A stretch of 64,000 bases of DNA from positions 211,005 through 275,004 of the forward strand of contig JADIIX010000011.1 of NCBI GenBank assembly GCA_027604505.1. Direction: 5' to 3'. This document shows positions 22,961 through 33,788 of the stretch, in pieces; position 1 is the stretch's first letter, and every line of letters starts with the position of its first letter. The position numbers were made by a program, and so were the translations under genes. The notes under the pieces are model-generated. The model searched no databases. It worked only from the letters and a program-made list of their open reading frames with translations, and had not been told where the DNA came from. This DNA comes from Gonapodya sp. JEL0774 (Eukaryota > Monoblepharomycota > Monoblepharidomycetes > Monoblepharidales > Gonapodyaceae).

Positions 22961-24185
22961 GATTTATCGTGAGTCTACAAGCAATGTCATTGGAAGCATG
23001 CTCTTAATTTAGAAAGAATACATGCCGTGACTGTCCTTCGAGGGACGAAGTACATACATACACGTAGTACTAACAGCCATGTCACCAGTCCACTTATTAT
23101 TTACAGCATGCTGGGAATAGTGGTCAACAAACGTATATGTAATGGGAAAGGGGGTGGTGGGAAGGAACCTGACGACAGGCTGATGCAACGGATTTGCTTC
23201 CATTTTGCTTCCATTGATTCGTTTGCTTCCTTGACTTATTGCGCCTTCAACAATTTTTTCGCCGTGCAGGGTCCACGCGGTCCGCTGACAACCATTGCCT
23301 GACCGTGCCTTCAGCCCTTCTCCTTCTCCCAGCAACGAAACTCTTCTCACACATTCGTCCACTTCCAGACACAGAGTCACAGAGCACCGCTCTTTGCGCA
23401 TCTCATACTCAAAAGCTTCTACCGTCCTCGCCAGACTCTGCTGCTTCTCTCATTTTCTTCGTTACCTGTCTCAGTCTTTCCCCCTTCAACTTTTGTATGG
23501 CGGAAAGTTGTTGCCCTTGATAATCCAGCTATATCTTTCAACAATCATCACTGAGATACTCGTGTATCTTCCTCTTCTAAAGTAATCTATCTGAAGGTGT
23601 GTGTCAGTAACGCGTTCTGAACAGTCTGTTGTGTTGCCACGTGTCGGGTGCGAATACACCACACATCAGACCATGCATTACTCCGAATCTCTCGTGATTT
23701 GCCACACTTTCGCTCGTATATCTCACGCATTTTCTTGCATCCGTTGTACAATTCGGCAATCCGCAGCATCTGTTCCCCCGATTCCGAAACACCGCCTCTG
23801 CGGCACCTCATTCCCCACCTCAATCCCAGCCCCTCAATACCTGAGCGGGCACTCGCACAGTACAGGAACTACTCTTAATCCTCTTTCCCGCGGCAAGCCG
23901 GACAGCACGGTCCTACCGCCACCTTCCTTCACTTCCCCTCACTGGAACATCGCTGTTCTGGTTCCGCCTACGCGCTTAAGCACTTTATCTCTCCCGCACC
24001 TCTCCGTATTTTCGAGTCTCTTGGACCAGCTCCTCGCTTTTCCTTAGACTTTCCTTACATCGGCAACTGTCGACGCAACTTTTCCCTCAGACTAAGCTCT
24101 TCGGCCTCCGTGTCTCGCCCCAGAAGCACATAAATAGCATCTGGGCTATTTCTCGTACGAAGCAAAGTACCCGCGCCAGCGTTTT
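22961..24185. other. Intergenic, no supported gene
   Basis: A 1.2-kb spacer. The right half is rich in C and T on the plus strand, as expected for a 5' flank of the downstream transcription factor. Frames of up to about 150 codons occur (23601-24047) but have no domain and no splice support. Confidence 0.5.
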
Positions 24186-25793
24186 ATGCAAATAACCCCC
24201 AACAGCTACATCGGAAATGTCGATTCTTGCTGCCTCCATTCTTGCCTCCGTCGCCCGTGTCTCTGTCGTGAACAAAGTGGACAATCTGTTTACAAAATCG
24301 ATGAAAATGGACAATACCCCGTGGCATCCTTTTCCCTGGCATCAGCTTTGGACTCTCTCTACCGGTCGGCTCTATCGGAGCACGATGCGAAGATATCGGG
24401 GAGGATCTTTGAGAATGAGAGGACGTTGCTTGACAACAGCGCAATAAGTGCACCGTCGCTTCCTTGCGGCAGTCACAACGCGATCGACAGCAATGCCTTC
24501 GTTCAGCGTCTCATGCTCCTCGCTGCTGCGGATACCGTGGTGCGCCAGCAGCGAAAGCTCCAAGAGGAGCTGATGCCGCAACCACCCTTGCCGCAATTCA
24601 CCCCTCCACTTCCTTCCCCCGCACTCACAGCTGAAGCCGCACCCCGTGACGTATCGCCTCTTCTGTCGTCGTCACCATTTGCTGTTCCTAGCCCCCCTGC
24701 CACCGATGACGGTGTCAGTCTGCCGCCCGACTCCGCGGCGTTCCTCTCCCTCCAACAGTTCATCGGAGACGAGTACTCTTCGAATGATCTCTTCGAGTCA
24801 CTGTTCGACTTCAGTGGCGGGCAACAGCACGATTTGCGGCTCGAGCCACACGCTGAAGGTGTCTCCCTCGAGCCCATGGCGCCTTCGGACTTCTCCGGTT
24901 TTGTTTTTGAGGCGAACTTGGACTCGGAAATGGGTTTCCCCTTCGAGTTCCCCGCTGACATCGACCTCAACAGAGTGGAGTCCGACTTACTGCAGAGTTC
25001 GCCCTTCAAGATGGAAGAAAGTGTCCCTCGGGCCGACGGCGAACTTGCCATGTATGCATCGATGGACTTGGACAAGCTACTTTCGAGTTTAGGTCTGCCC
25101 CTTGGTGCTCCCTCATTCGAGTATCCGACACCTGCTCAACAACCATCAAGTGAGCCCGAGTACGTCTACTTCAAGGATGAGCACTCGGACTCAGCGTCGC
25201 CGCCTCCCGAAACATTCAAGCGCTCGTCGTCGTGCGAAGCATCGAGTGACCGATCGAGCCCTCCTGCATCATCATGTAAGGCGCCAAAGTCATCCCGCCG
25301 AAAGCTCAACAGTGACGAGCCAGGCGAGGGTTCTATCATAATGCCTGGTTATGCGCGGAACCGAGGGACAGCACCCAAGAAGTACCAATGCCACCAATGC
25401 GGCCACTTGTTCAGTCGTCGCTACAACCTGTGAGTGTGGCTGATTTCCTCGGTCTGTGTCCACCTTCTTACCTCCGAACTTTCCGTTTTGGTAGTGTGAC
25501 CCACGCTCGCGTGCACGAAGACTCGAGGGACCGCCCTTACGTGTGCTCCGAGCCAGGCTGCGGTGCAACGTTCTACCGACCTCCGGACCTGCAAAGACAC
25601 GCAACGGTGCACACGAAGGACAAGCCGTACCAGTGTGCGGACTGTCTTAAGTGGTTCACGAGGAAGGATGCCCTTAAGAGACACATCTGTGAGTACTGAG
25701 GTTTGAAGGCCATTAATGTGTACGGCGCCACGAACAAAATCATTTCGTTTATTAGTGGTGAAGGGCTGCCGACCGCCGGTGGACGGAATATGA
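24186..25793 (+). CDS. C2H2 zinc-finger transcription factor (three C-terminal fingers)
   Basis: Exons 24186-25429, 25495-25688 and 25756-25793 join in frame (491 residues). The first 390 residues are Ser/Pro/Asp rich, with acidic patches typical of activation regions ('SSNDLFESLFDFSGG'). Finger 1 (about residues 400-422) 'CHQCGHLFSRRYNL' is completed across the first intron by 'VTHARVH'. Finger 2 is 'CSEPGCGATFYRPPDLQRH'. Finger 3 is 'CADCLKWFTRKDALKRH' and continues across the second intron to 'ILVKGC', an ending common in fungal C2H2 factors. Without the second splice the protein would stop after 'KRHICEY' at 25699, losing the last zinc ligand context. Nuclear DNA binding is expected; the target is unknown. 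The start could also be a later ATG. Confidence 0.82.
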
Positions 25794-26170
25794 GTTTCCT
25801 TGGATGATTCTTATCGTGCATTTCGCTTGCACGTTGTCGGTGTCTGCCTTTACCACTGCTGCTTGGACACAAATCAGTCCTCGCCGAGGGTTCAGTACGA
25901 GGATAAGAGGAGTTTTACTGGACATGAGTTGCCTGGAGGGCAGGCGGGGGCGTTGGAGGGCAACGCAGGGGGTTTCACATCGATTCAGCTTCGGACGGGC
26001 ACTACTTTTTACACATGTTTTGCCACTACTTTTACCCAGCGTAGAAACATTTTCTTGATTGTACGATCTATTTCATTCCTTTCTCCTCTAATTGTTTTTC
26101 CTCTGATCGCTAATTTACCAATGGTTTGTTGAATGTCGGTGTGGAATCGGCATACCAGAAGTTAACACAC
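25794..26170. other. Intergenic spacer
   Basis: 377 bases between the C2H2 factor and the MT-A70 gene. No gene or motif was recognised. Confidence 0.5.
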
Positions 26171-28501
26171 ATGTCTGAAAAGCGCCCCCGCCGAAAAGCG
26201 GCGCAGAAAGCAAACATAAGGTGTGTGAGCAACTTTGCCTTTGCTTCTCCCGTTCGGATCCCGCAGTGCCCACGAATCACTCGATGGTTTGTATATCAAA
26301 ACCCCGCGCGTTTGAACCTTTGGAACCGCGTTTGTGATCGTTGTTCGGACTCCATCTGCTATCATATCTATGGAGTGCATCTTATTTTGTTGGATATGTC
26401 CTGGACGAGGAGCCTGTCGGTGAGTTGGGTGTCTTGGTGTGATCGGTGATATCGTTACTAGAAACCTCAAAATGACCCGTTTTGCACAACGGATTATCCT
26501 ACTTTAGATTTGATTATGCAGAAATTTGCTGAGCTGGAGAAATACGAAAAGGAGGTCGCCTCGAAACCTACCGCAACAGACAACTCGCCACCAAACCCTT
26601 CCTCACCCCTTGGCATCGAGCTGGAATCTGTGGTGTTCTCCGAAAAGCAACTTGAGGACGTATTTTTGCGAACCTCGGCCCTTAACGTCCGGAATGGTGT
26701 GGGAGTGAGTGCATCCACAGCAGTTAACGTGGGGCAAAGGAATCACTTCGGAGCGAAGACGTGGGACAGTCGACTCCACCCCCAAAGTTTATTAGAGATT
26801 GAGAGAGGGGCAGAATATCAAGAGGAGTCCTCGTACTCTGCCTCTTCCGACGAATCATGGACAGGTCTCGCTCGCTCGGCCAAATCCAAAAGAAGACAAA
26901 GCCGTGGCAATCATCCCGACGGCGTCGCTCGCAAACGGATTCGACAAGCTAAGACCGACATTGTTGGAACTCCTGGTGGACGTAGAAGTCTCGGGGCACA
27001 ACATATCCATCGTGGGAAATCGGAGTCGGATCTGGTTGGGCCCCCTGGTGGCGCGCTGGGTCCAGTACATGCGCTTCGTGATCCATTTGAAGATTTTGCT
27101 GTTGCACTTGATGATGAAGAGGATTTTTGTGAAGGCACAGATGCCACGAATGACGAAGAAGAAGACATGACAACCACCCGTTCACGGGCGTCCCTCCACG
27201 CCATGGGTCGTGAAGCGGATCGAGGGTATTTAATATCTCGATATGAAGAGATACAAGATGTGGTTAATCAAGTCAATACCGGATCAGCAGTTGGGGACGT
27301 CCACCAATCTCTTCGGCCTGTTGCCGTTCGAAGAGACAGGTGCGTGCCTTTCCGTGAAGTTTGTGAATCTCACGGAATTCAAAATGTGATCTGTTAACTT
27401 TTAGTAAGTTTGATCCTTCGTTACCTTCCTATGTGCGGATCCCGGCCGCCCCTGTTCCAACATCGTGGTCTAAACATATCGCACAGTTCGTGGACCCCGT
27501 AAATGCCGCGATACCATGCGCGACGTAAGCACAGTGAGCGACTGGTGGCGAATGCTGTCTGCTATGTACCTCAGTAGTGTGTCCTTTGCATATCATTTTT
27601 GCCCAAGATCGTTGCACTTTCCGGATCTTTCCTCTTTCAATCTGAGTGATATTGGAAGCAGATACCACTGTGTTCTTGCTGATCCACCCATCGTAGCTTC
27701 GGGTCTAGCTCGTTTTCCGGGGGAAATAACTCTGATGGAATTTGTGCGTCGATTTCATTCAGACAGATGTGTATGCATCAAATCTTTCAACCCCATTTTC
27801 TCAGTCATCGATAGCTCTCCCATCCCTCCTTAGCCCTGGTGGATTTCTTTTTGTTTGGACATCGAAACCATACATTCCGGCAATGCTTGAAGTCGTCGAA
27901 CGAGGTTGGGGCTTACGCTATGTGGAGAACATAGTGTGGGTCAAACGGACAGTCGGAAACAAGTCTGTCGACTTCAACTCGAAGAAGCAACGATTAACAG
28001 GGTGGATTGGTTCAGGAACAGAGACTTGCATTGTGTTTCGAAAAGTAAGAAAAGTTCTCAGATCAGAGAGGGGATATGGCACAGCACTTTGATTATTTTG
28101 GATATTTCACGAAGGAAGGGGAGCTTGACATTCGCCATCAGCGCAGTCCGGACGTTATCATTGACTTTCTAAAGCCTGTCGAAGAAGGTAGATTCCCTCG
28201 CTCCCTTCTTCAAGTACTCTTTTCTTGATGTGCCATCTGCATTATTTGCAGATTCACGGTCTATAGAAAGGCCAAGCCGCATCTATGAGATCATTGAGAC
28301 TCTACTTCCTTCGGCGACTTTCAACCCCGATACTCAAAGGAGTGCTGATTTTCTCCTGGAACTGTGAGTATTGTGGAACAGAGTAAGGAATGTGTAATTT
28401 ACAAGTGGCCCTTGGGTTCTAGTTGGGCGACGCCTGGCACGCGTAGATCAGGATGGACGAGCATTAGTATCCAACAAAATATGAAGGCATTGCATCATTG
28501 A
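26171..28501 (+). CDS. MT-A70 family adenine-N6 methyltransferase-like protein, DPPW motif altered to DPPI
   Basis: MT-A70 proteins methylate adenine in RNA or DNA, often as a catalytic plus non-catalytic pair. Exon 26171-26224 (Lys/Arg rich) splices in phase to 26522. A long acidic N-terminal region follows. The fold begins near 27600: 'YHCVLADPPIVAS', in which the catalytic DPPW is DPPI (27681-27692). Next come 'GGFLFVWTSKPYIPAMLEVV', 'RYVENIVWVKR' and 'ETCIVFRK', then spliced 'ELDIRHQRSPDVI', 'ERPSRIYEIIETLLP' and 'PGTRRSGWTSIS', which fit the C-terminal MT-A70 blocks. The loss of Trp suggests a non-catalytic partner (METTL14, Kar4 or MTA9-like) rather than an active enzyme. An intron (27693-27762, or a shorter one) bridges a frame change after DPPI. 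The stop is at 28499-28501. Confidence 0.82.
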
Positions 28502-28644
28502 AATTTACAATGAGATGAAATGTTCGACGGTTGCCTTGCAAGTGCTTTTACAGCCGGCCGCACATACCCAACAAACGTTTCTCTGTCTGTCCCACCAACG
28601 CATAATTTCTCGATCCCTTCTGGCACTGTCGTCATTCCTTTGTC

Positions 28645-31499
28645 ATGTTCGTGTCACCAAGATTCCTCGCTCTCGTTCTGACCCTGCTTTCGCTCAATGG
28701 GACCCACGCGTCATGGGAGATTTCTCTCCCCGAATATGCAATCACATCATGTAGTTTGTTGGGAGATGCCGCTCGAATATCGTCAGTATCGCTTGCTGTA
28801 GACGAGTCTCGGTCGACCGCGAACATATCAGGAACGCTCACCTTCACATCTTCATTGCCTGTCACTTTGGGTGTTGGTGAGGAAAGAAGTAGATGGAGAC
28901 AGGTTCCAACGCCACTGTATCTCACCCGCCTCATGTCTCAGCTACGATCAACTCATCTTGTGCTCTCCTGGGATTCAGTGCGAGTTCTCAATTGGACAGT
29001 TGCAATGTTACAGATTGCTCCTCCAGCACAAAAACTCGCCAACTTCAACTGGTAAGCTTTGAACATTATACAATTTGACAATCTGTGCTGAGGTAGTTAT
29101 TTGCTGTGCAGAGTGTTACGATTCCGACATCCATTCCTTTGCTTCCTCTCTTCGATGTGTCTTTTGAGCTAGCATTCCAAATCCTCAACGAGACGCAAAC
29201 CAGTGTTACATGCTTTAGTATTCGCTCATTTTTGTCATCTAGATCGGCTTTCGATACCCTCTTGGGCATCACGACTGGAGTTATTCCTCTTCTCCTTGCA
29301 TTTGTGGCGATATTGCTCTTTCTACACATGTTATTGGAAACCACATCTTTCATGTTTGCGACTGTCGGTGCTCCTGAAGAACATGTGGCCCTGCCACGGC
29401 CAATGAGATCTTTGGCTTTCTCAGATGTACTGCACATGCTGCAATTTATCGCACTCTGCGGCCTCTTGCGACTAGATTACCCAATTTTCTATGGGAAGAT
29501 TTCTCAGCAAATGCTCTGGAGTAGCGGGATGATGGTGAATCGTGACGGGAACTGGTTTCGCATGGTGTTGGGATTTTTCGATAGGGTGGGCCAAGTCGCG
29601 AATCGGGTCGACTCCACAAATGGCAGAGATACCAAATTGCCGATTGCCGAAGCCGTCTTAGCTTCCGGCGTTGGGGCAGATACTCTCATTGTTTATATCC
29701 TCATACTCTTTGCGCTGGCCCAGATCGTTGTGTTTTCACTGGGCGGTTTGGCATTGATATTTGCTGAGTGTTTTGGATGTTGCTTCCTTGCAAGTAGTAA
29801 GAGTGGGCGCGACAGGAGGCGACGTTTTTTGATCCCCATTTTGCTAGGTAAATTGATAAATTACTTGCGGGATTTTGCTAATGATCAATCAGTCTCCCAC
29901 TCGCAACAGGCAATTTCATCCGCGTTTGGCGACTCAGTCTCCTTCCTGTATCACTGGGATGCTCCTACTCTGTTTACCGCTATGTGATGGACCCGCCCTC
30001 TGGCATCCCAGTGTCGTTTATTGTGTCAATCTTCGCCGCCTTCCTCCTTCTTGTTCTTCCACTCAGCCTCTTCGCTCATCTCGTAACTCGGGTGATTCAA
30101 CCTTCCAACCAGCTTTTCACAAATCCGCTCAGTCTCGCTAGTGTTGGAACCCTCTACAATACTTTTAAACCGGAACGTGTTTGGTTTGCGGTCGCCCCGC
30201 TTGTACTTTACGCTGCCGAGGGAATTGTCGTCGGAGGGGCCCAACATAGTTCAATCGCTCAAGTTGCTGTTCTTGCCTGCACTGAAGCGGTTTACTTCCT
30301 ACTATTTCTCGCTTCGCAACCCAATGAATCAACTCTTCGCAACGTCACGTCGTCCATCATAAATTTTGCACGGCTTATTAACGTTTGCCTCCTCGTTGTA
30401 TTTGTACCAGGGGTGGTCGATCCTGAGGACGCAACGAAAACATTTGTGGCGTGGGGAATACTAGCAGTACAGACTGTTGAGCTGATTCTCGTCTGCCTTC
30501 TTGCACTGGGTCTCCTTGTTTCCCTTCTTGTACGACTATATCGTGGTCCACGGAGTACGAAAGAAGTTCGAGAAACCAAGCCTGCCCTTCATCGCACACC
30601 GACGGTGCGATCCACTATGTATTCTGGATCACCGACATCAGCACCAAAGCAAAATTGCGAGTCGCCTTATTCTGAAATGGTCAAGCTCAAGCAACTACGG
30701 GAGTTCACAACGAAAACAGCCAACGAGCTGACTACCAAAACTGCGGCACCGTTACACACCCAGACGAACGAAGAAGCGCCAAGCCCTCAAAATGATCATC
30801 AAGGCAAGTTATGTGTAGACTAATATCGAACTCCCTGAACTCCTAAACTTAGATCTGACTGTGGTGACAGGACCACGATGCGATGATGAAGCAAGTGAAT
30901 CCAACCCAAGTCCCATCATTTGCCTTGAAAGCCCGGAACTTGAAGGACCATCTAGCTACTTAGATCCGAATTTCGGTGGCTCAAACCAAGAGGATATTTA
31001 CACTAGCATCGACGGTCTTCTCGGAGATGCCGTTGAAGGCGAGACTGCAGATATAACAACGTCAGCTTACGCACAGTCACCAGCAGTCTTGAGTACTCGA
31101 GGTCTCCCGATCATACGATCTTCACTGCCAGAGCCCACTGGCACGTCAACTGCAACCAGACAAGGCCAATCCCGCCCGCCTATTCCTCCATTTCAGCAAA
31201 GGTTTGACGTCAATCAGGGACCCAGCACCGCCTCATATCGCCTCAGTCCCGGCACCGTGGATCTGGATCGCGAATTTGAGAGCACGGTTTTGGAGGATGT
31301 GGATGATGCATCACCTGATGTTGCGATCCACGAACCAATATCCAGTGATTCCAAGAGGCCCAGTAAAACTCTCTTCTCAATGCTCAGCAATCTCACATGG
31401 ACTCCAATGTCCGGGGATTCTGGTCCGGATGCAGTTACACCGGTGTCTTTGGTGCGAACCATTCCCACTGAGTACCGAAGTCGGACGGGAGACACATGA
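28645..31499 (+). CDS. TRP/FLC-like membrane protein (ML-like ectodomain plus multi-span domain)
   Basis: It resembles the fungal flavin-carrier/Pkd2-type TRP family, implicated in ER or plasma-membrane calcium handling and wall integrity. The N-terminus 'MFVSPRFLALVLTLLSLNGT' is a signal peptide. Exons to about 29050 give a Ser/Thr/Cys ectodomain ('SCALLGFSASS'). The multi-span part includes 'GVIPLLLAFVAILLFLHMLL', 'LIVYILILFALAQIVVFSLG', 'FIVSIFAAFLLLVLPLSLFA', and 'YNTFKPERVWFAVAPLVLYA' followed by 'LINVCLLVVFVPGV', the family's C-terminal signature region. The tail is long, Ser/Pro rich and cytosolic. An intron near 29848-29892 restores the frame. The last intron (30804-30870) appears to be GC-AG: AAG|GCAAGT, joining in phase to GGACCACGA. 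If it is not spliced, the protein ends at 30822. Channel function is not shown by sequence. Confidence 0.83.
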
Positions 31500-31591
31500 C
31501 CATAGTATTGTACTCAATGTGGACGCAGAATTGCATGAGAACGTTCTACACCAGCTGACCTGTATACTTCCCCCACCTCGACAGTCAATTA

Positions 31592-33603
31592 TTAGTATAC
31601 GTGAATATCAGTCGGGTCCACTCCCCGAAGGCTGGGTACTTCGCTGCCTGGAACGTACCTGTGAGGCGAATAAATTATGAGACTGTTGAGAGCCAGGACA
31701 CTGGGATCAAAGCATTTTCCAAAGCACACCCACACGTCCTTGTACAACTGCTCCATTGGAGGTTCAGGGCTCTTCTTTGCTTCTTCAACAGCTTCATCAA
31801 CCAGCTTCCGTGCCGCCTTGTCAATTTCCTTGATCTCCTCCTCAGTAGCGATGCTATGGTCGAGAATCCGGTTCTTGAGACCAGTAATGCAGTCGTTGTG
31901 AGATCGCATGTAGTTGATTTCCTCACGAGAACGGTAGGTCGTTCCCGGATCGGACATGGAGTGACCTCCATATCTGTTGAATGAATTGTCGATTCAACAG
32001 TGCACCAGGTTCTTGAATCGCCCAATAGCGACTCACCGGTATGTTACGAACTCCATGAGGAGCGGTCCGCGTCCACTAATGCACCATTCGCGAGCAAGTT
32101 TCGCAGCGTCACGTACCGCGAGCACATCCATTCCATTGACTCGGAGGCCGGGGATGTACTCGCAACGGGTGTAAAAGTGGGTGTTTTTGGCGGCTCGGTC
32201 CTGGCTATGGGCGCAAGACACAAATCTCTGAGCGATCATGAAGCAACAAATCTAGCTGGAAATCTCACCGGGTCCCCATGCCGTACATGTTGTTCTCACA
32301 GACGAATGTTACAGGCAGCTTCCAGAGCGCAGCCCTGGAAATGGAAGATAGCAGCCATCAGCAAAATTCAATCACATGCATCAATTTACTGCAACTCGTT
32401 CTCATATCAGTACAATTCATCCACACATCCGTTCAAGCGCTTGCAACCAACATATCGCAGGTTCCACATTTATCATTCAGGCGCCAGCCGCGACTCACAT
32501 GTTATATGCTTCAAACGCCTGGCCCTGGTTCGCCGCGCCGTCACCATACATGGTGAATGTCATTGCCTGTTGTCCCTTGAACTGCTGAGACAACGCAAGA
32601 CCGGCTCCAATAGGAATTTGAGCGCCAACAATACCGTTACCGCCGTAAAAGTGATTTGGGACGTTGTACATGTGCATGGAGCCGCCTGAAATGAAGGGCT
32701 TTGATATTTGTATTTCTTTTGTCGACGTTGACGGCACATCTTACTGGCTCACCTTTGCCCAAAGAAACGCCATCAACCCGTCCCATCAATTCTGCAATGA
32801 TTCCAGTCGGCGTACAGCCCCTTGTGTACGCGATACCGTGACAGCGATACGCCGTGATGATCGCGTCCTCCCTTGTAGTGGCGAAATCCATACCAACCGC
32901 GATGGCCTCTTGGCCAGTGGAGAGGTGACAGAAACCGCGAATCATGCGGGATTTGTAGAGTGCGTCAGCTGCTGTCTCAATCCGCCGGATTGTGACCATG
33001 GAGCGGTAAATAGAGAGTAGGTCAGCTTTTGTTGCGGAGGTTTTGAGGGGAGGCATCGGGCAATCGAGGTGGGATTCATAGGTGGAGGCTTCGAGATCGA
33101 ATTCGAAGACCTAGAAGGTGAGGGAAAGGAGCACATGATGAAATAATGGGGTGAGTCCACTCAGTACTCCGGTTGTGTAAACTCTTCGTAGTTCGCTGTA
33201 CCACAGACAGGAGAGGGAATGAAATTCAAAAAAGCAACGTATAATTCGTCCCGGTTCTCTTTGTGGGAAAGGTCTGTAAGTCATTTTCACTCTGCGCCGA
33301 GGTCCCTGTGTGGATCCTTCACGAATTATTCCAAGGCATCGAATTCAACCGTCAGCGTCACGTCCGCATGCCACTTGCCTTTTCGCCATCTACTACGTCA
33401 CTTGCGACCGATGCGAAATTGGCCGAAGAAGTGGAAACGGAACGAGCGATTGGAGCGGCGATTAAGGAATTCGAAGGGAGAGACAACGCAGGAAGTCTGG
33501 AAGGAAGAGCAGAAGTCGTGCGCCGAAGCGCGTTTCCATGTTTTAACAGGCGCGGCGAGAGAGGAACCATAGATCGCATCAGCATCGTAGTCGTTGATCC
33601 CAT
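31592..33603 (-). CDS. PDA1: Pyruvate dehydrogenase E1 component, alpha subunit
   Basis: Mitochondrial matrix enzyme: thiamine-diphosphate-dependent decarboxylation of pyruvate with E1 beta, feeding acetyl-CoA to the TCA cycle. The first exon (33603-33379; the start may be 33585) encodes an Arg/Ser-rich presequence. Later exons give '[15 protein letters not shown]', '[19 protein letters not shown]', '[11 protein letters not shown]', 'GGSMHMY', '[14 protein letters not shown]' and '[17 protein letters not shown]' (the ThDP-binding GDG...N motif). These are followed by '[11 protein letters not shown]', '[17 protein letters not shown]', '[20 protein letters not shown]' (phosphorylation-loop region) and a C-terminus ending '[12 protein letters not shown]'. 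All joins are in phase. The first intron fits best as GC-AG with AAG|GCAAGT at 33381-33373. It is convergent with the TRP/FLC gene, with stops 92 bp apart. Confidence 0.94.
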
Positions 33604-33788
33604 GCAATTGCGAACCCCAATATCACACCCCGCTGCTGCGCCACAGGTCCCTCCCAACTTCGCGAATCGGGACCAAATAATGTAAGTGTTGCACTCTTTA
33701 AAGACGAGCAAGCTTCTCTTCAATTTGAAAGCACTTTCAGCTGCCCTGCTTTTTTTTCTTTACATGACTATACGTGTCACGGCATCGG

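Noticed and set aside
23601-24047. 148-codon frame upstream of the C2H2 factor
   Set aside because: C/T-rich promoter-like sequence with Ser/Pro-rich translation, no domain and no splice support.
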